DNA from: Sphingomonas sp. Leaf230
Lineage (GTDB): Bacteria > Pseudomonadota > Alphaproteobacteria > Sphingomonadales > Sphingomonadaceae
Direction: 5' to 3'
DNA: 64,000 nt
Assembly: GCF_001421745.1 (NCBI RefSeq)
Contig: NZ_LMKW01000011.1
Coordinates: forward strand, 248,001 to 312,000
Numbering within the stretch: position 1 is the stretch's first letter; each line of letters starts with the position of its first letter. The notes beneath the pieces are model-generated. The model was not told where the DNA came from. It saw nothing but the letters and a program-made list of their open reading frames with translations, and made no database searches. Below, in pieces: positions 61,130 through 64,000 of the stretch. The position numbers were made by a program, and so were the translations under genes.

Positions 61130-64000
61130 CTAGCCGATCAGGGCGTCCAGCAGTTCCTCGATCCGTCCTGCCCGCGCGATCGGGTCGGCAATGCCCTCGG
61201 CGGCGATCCAGCGCCCGTTCTTCTCGACGAGGTCGTCGAGGGGTTTCGCCGCAGTCCGATCGTGCGGCGTGAACGCGATCGCAGCGGGACCGGCATCGAT
61301 CTGTCGGACGCCTGCTTCACGCGCCATCATCCGGATACGCGCCACCTGCAACAGTCGCAGCGCCTCCTCGGGCGCCTTGCCGAACCGATCGTCGAGCTCG
61401 GCCTCGAACAGATCGAGCGCCGAGACGTCCTCCAGCCGCGCAAGGCGACCGTAGAGCGACATCCGCACTTCCATTTCGGGGATCCACGCTTCGGGAAGGC
61501 TGCCGCCCAGTTCGAGGTGGAGCTCGGGAATCCAATCGTCGATCGGCGCACCGCCCTCGCGGTCGATCCGCGCCAGCCGCAACGCGCGACCGAACAGATG
61601 CTGGTAGAGGTCAATACCGATCAGCTTCATGTGACCAGCCTGTGCCTCGCCGACCAGATCGCCCGCGCCCCGCAGATCGAGGTCACGCGCGCTGATCGCA
61701 AAGCCCGCGCCCAAGCGGTCGAACGCCTGCAGTGTCCGCAACCGCTTCAGCGTTGCCTCCGCGATCGTCGCCTCGCCGTCGGTCAGCAGCATCACCTGCC
61801 CCCGCCGTCCACTGCGACCAACGCGGCCGCGAAGCTGATGCAGCTGCGACAAGCCGAACCGGTCCGCGTGATGCACGATCATCGTGTTCGCGCGCGGCAC
61901 GTCGAGCCCGGCCTCAATGATGTTGGTCGCAAGCAGTACGTCGCCGTCGCCCGCCGCAAACGCGACCATCGCCTCGTCGATCTCCCCCGCCGGCATTTTC
62001 CCGTGCGCCTGCACCAGCCCGAGTTCAGGCACGAGCTTGGCCAGCTTGGCGGCAAGCGGCGCCATGTCGTCGATCCGCGGCACCACGACGAAGCTCTGTC
62101 CGCCGCGCGCCCGCTCGCGACGCAGCGCCGCGCGCACCGTCGCATCATCGAACTGCGCGACCGACGTGCGGATCGGCTGGCGACGTGCCGGTGGGGTGGC
62201 GATGACCGACAAGCCCTGCAACCCGATCATCGCGGATTGCAGCGTCCGCGGGATCGGCGTCGCGCTCAGCGTCAGGACATGCCCCGCCCCCAGCGCATGC
62301 ATCTTGGCCTTGTCGGCCGCACCGAACCTTTGCTCTTCGTCGATCACCACGAGCGCGAGATCCTTGTACGCGACGCCCTTGCCGGCAATCGCCCCCGTGC
62401 CGATCACGACGCCGATCGATCCGTCCGCAAGCCCCGCCCGAACCCGTGCCTTCTCCGCAGTGCTCGACAGCCGCGACAGACCGGCGACGGCCACGCCGGT
62501 CCCCTCGAAGCGCTTCGAGAACGTCTCGATATGCTGGCGGACCAGCACCGTCGTCGGCGCGGCGATCGCCACCTGGCGCCCGGCCAGTGCGACGGCAGCC
62601 GCGGCTCGCAACGCGACCTCGGTCTTGCCGTAGCCGACGTCGCCGATGATCAGCCGATCCATCGGCTTGCCGCTCGCTAGGTCCGCCAATGTCGTCGAGA
62701 TCGCCTTTGCCTGATCAGGCGTCTCGGTGAACGCGAAGCCCGCGGCGAATTTCTCGTAGCGGGCCCGGTCTGGCTCGATCGGGTCGGTAGTGCGTGCGTC
62801 GCGCTCGGCGGCGATCGCGGCGAGGTCTCGCGCGCTTTCGGCGATCGCGGCATCGATAGCGCCCCGCCGCTTCTGCCATGACGCGCCATCGAGCGAATCG
62901 AGCGTGACCGCGTCGATCTCCGCACCGTACCGCCAGATCCGGTCGGCCTCGCGCACCGGCACCAGGCGGCGGCCTTCCTTGGCATATTCCAGGACGATCG
63001 CGTCGCCGTCGGTCCCCGGCAGCATCTCGAGCCCACGGACGACGCCGATCCCGAACTCCTCGTGGACGATCACGTCGCCGCATCGCAGCTCGCTCGTCAA
63101 TCCCGGCAACATGCCAGCGCTGCCGCCCGCGATCTCGTCGCCACGCGCCCGCCCCCCGAGCAGGTCCGCGCCGGCAACGACCGAGGTCCCGCTCGCGACG
63201 AAGCCGCGATCGATCGGAGCAACCAGCAGCATCGCGGTGCCGGGCTTGGCCGAAACGACGTCCGTCCAGCGATCGATCGACGTAAAGGCGATTTTCGCCG
63301 CACGCTCGAGCTTGGGCTGGAGGAACCGCAGGTCGCGCGGCGATCCCACGACCAGCAGACGCCCATCCGCGAGCGCGTCCTTGGCAAACCGGGCGAACGC
63401 ACGCGCCGGATCGCGGCGTTCGATGAACCGCGGGGGCATTTCGTCGCCGACGTCGAACGCGGCCGTTTCACGTTTCGCGATCTCGGTTGCCCAGACCTTT
63501 TCGAGGACCAGATCGGCGGAGGCACGACGTCGGGGCAATCCGTCTGCGGCGATGGCAAGGAACCGATCGCGCCGCTTTTCCGCATCCCGGTCGAACGCGA
63601 TCGCCGCATCCGGCAGGTGCGCGAGGATCGACACGCCCTTCTCGACCGCGGGTTCGGTCGCGCGGCCGATCTCGACGACGTCGACGTCGCCCAAGCCGAG
63701 CTGAGACACCGGATCATAATCACGCAGGCCAGTGATGCGGCCATCGGCGAATTCGATCCGGACCGGGGTCTCGCGATCGGCGGGGAAAACGTCGATCACG
63801 CCACCGCGTACCGCGATCTCGCCGGGTTCGTCGATCCGATCGTCGGTCAGGTAGCCGACCTCCTCGGCGATCGCGGCAAACGCCTCGATGTCGATCGGAT
63901 CGCCGACCTGTAGCCGCGGTGGCGCCACGTCGAACATCGGCGGCGGCGGATAGCGTACCGCCGTCGCCTCGGCAGTCGTCACCACCAGGATGGGTGCCGC
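61130..64000 (-). CDS. mfd: Transcription-repair coupling factor Mfd, N-terminus outside window
   Basis: About 957 residues are visible of a protein usually near 1150. The frame continues open to the right edge (AAPIL before VVTTAEATAVRYPPPP). It has the UvrB-like N-terminal part (IAVRGGVIDVFPADRETPVR), the RNA polymerase-interacting region VHEEFGIGVVRGLEML, and Walker A IGDVGYGKTEVALRAAAA. DEEQ is in VVIDEEQRFG, motif VI in QLRGRVGRSGRRG, and a C-terminal TRCF domain follows. Mfd removes stalled RNA polymerase from lesions and recruits UvrA. Confidence 0.97.
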   Translation of the reverse strand, partial: AAPILVVTTAEATAVRYPPPPMFDVAPPRLQVGDPIDIEAFAAIAEEVGYLTDDRIDEPGEIAVRGGVIDVFPADRETPVRIEFADGRITGLRDYDPVSQLGLGDVDVVEIGRATEPAVEKGVSILAHLPDAAIAFDRDAEKRRDRFLAIAADGLPRRRASADLVLEKVWATEIAKRETAAFDVGDEMPPRFIERRDPARAFARFAKDALADGRLLVVGSPRDLRFLQPKLERAAKIAFTSIDRWTDVVSAKPGTAMLLVAPIDRGFVASGTSVVAGADLLGGRARGDEIAGGSAGMLPGLTSELRCGDVIVHEEFGIGVVRGLEMLPGTDGDAIVLEYAKEGRRLVPVREADRIWRYGAEIDAVTLDSLDGASWQKRRGAIDAAIAESARDLAAIAAERDARTTDPIEPDRARYEKFAAGFAFTETPDQAKAISTTLADLASGKPMDRLIIGDVGYGKTEVALRAAAAVALAGRQVAIAAPTTVLVRQHIETFSKRFEGTGVAVAGLSRLSSTAEKARVRAGLADGSIGVVIGTGAIAGKGVAYKDLALVVIDEEQRFGAADKAKMHALGAGHVLTLSATPIPRTLQSAMIGLQGLSVIATPPARRQPIRTSVAQFDDATVRAALRRERARGGQSFVVVPRIDDMAPLAAKLAKLVPELGLVQAHGKMPAGEIDEAMVAFAAGDGDVLLATNIIEAGLDVPRANTMIVHHADRFGLSQLHQLRGRVGRSGRRGQVMLLTDGEATIAEATLKRLRTLQAFDRLGAGFAISARDLDLRGAGDLVGEAQAGHMKLIGIDLYQHLFGRALRLARIDREGGAPIDDWIPELHLELGGSLPEAWIPEMEVRMSLYGRLARLEDVSALDLFEAELDDRFGKAPEEALRLLQVARIRMMAREAGVRQIDAGPAAIAFTPHDRTAAKPLDDLVEKNGRWIAAEGIADPIARAGRIEELLDALIG

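Overview
The window looks like chromosome of an alphaproteobacterium of the order Sphingomonadales, most likely Sphingomonas or a close relative. The reasons are the high GC content, the abundance of TonB-dependent receptors, an alphaproteobacterial CpdR response regulator, PhaR with PHA-type genes, a Tad-type CpaF ATPase, and a family of short GC-rich inverted repeats between genes. No rRNA operon, CRISPR array or intact insertion sequence was seen.

Left core region (1-34.5 kb). On the minus strand come atpH, atpA and a window-truncated atpG. They are followed by a dienelactone hydrolase, an SDR oxidoreductase, Ada, a membrane-anchored trypsin-like protease and a lone cpaF. Next are an aspartic protease next to a GT39-like membrane glycosyltransferase, and a PHA locus (phaR, PHA synthase-like hydrolase, thiolase). 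A large TonB receptor follows, preceded by a LacI-type operator-like site and closed by a strong terminator, then a 2-oxoglutarate dioxygenase. A vitamin B12 uptake operon reads cobalamin riboswitch, btuB, btuF, btuC, btuD, with alr just downstream. The rest of this region holds a second TonB receptor, a second SDR, a zinc-less msrB, an unusual in-frame fusion of an epoxide-hydrolase-like domain with an exported yellow/MRJP-like domain, and a catalase-like gene.

Genomic island (about 34.58-59.71 kb). A 61-bp direct repeat (34577-34637 and 59652-59712) marks an integrative element inserted at the 3' end of a tRNA-Val(GAC) gene. Its tyrosine integrase lies next to the intact tRNA. The right part holds the mobility genes: a MobA/MobL-type relaxase, a serine recombinase, a RepA-like AAA ATPase behind a nested inverted-repeat (origin-like) region, and the integrase. 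The centre holds a tightly packed five-gene operon: an 827-aa unknown, a 295-aa unknown, an 1833-aa DUF1998-type helicase, a 635-aa GHKL ATPase and a 397-aa possible methyltransferase-like protein. Beyond it lie a divergently oriented DNA cytosine methyltransferase and a broken HNH nuclease gene. This is the best candidate for a poorly described defence system. It has the helicase type of Druantia DruE together with a GHKL ATPase. The left end carries four genes of unknown function and a remnant of another integrase.

Right core region (59.67-64 kb): tRNA-Val, cpdR, an N-formylglutamate amidohydrolase and mfd, which runs off the window.
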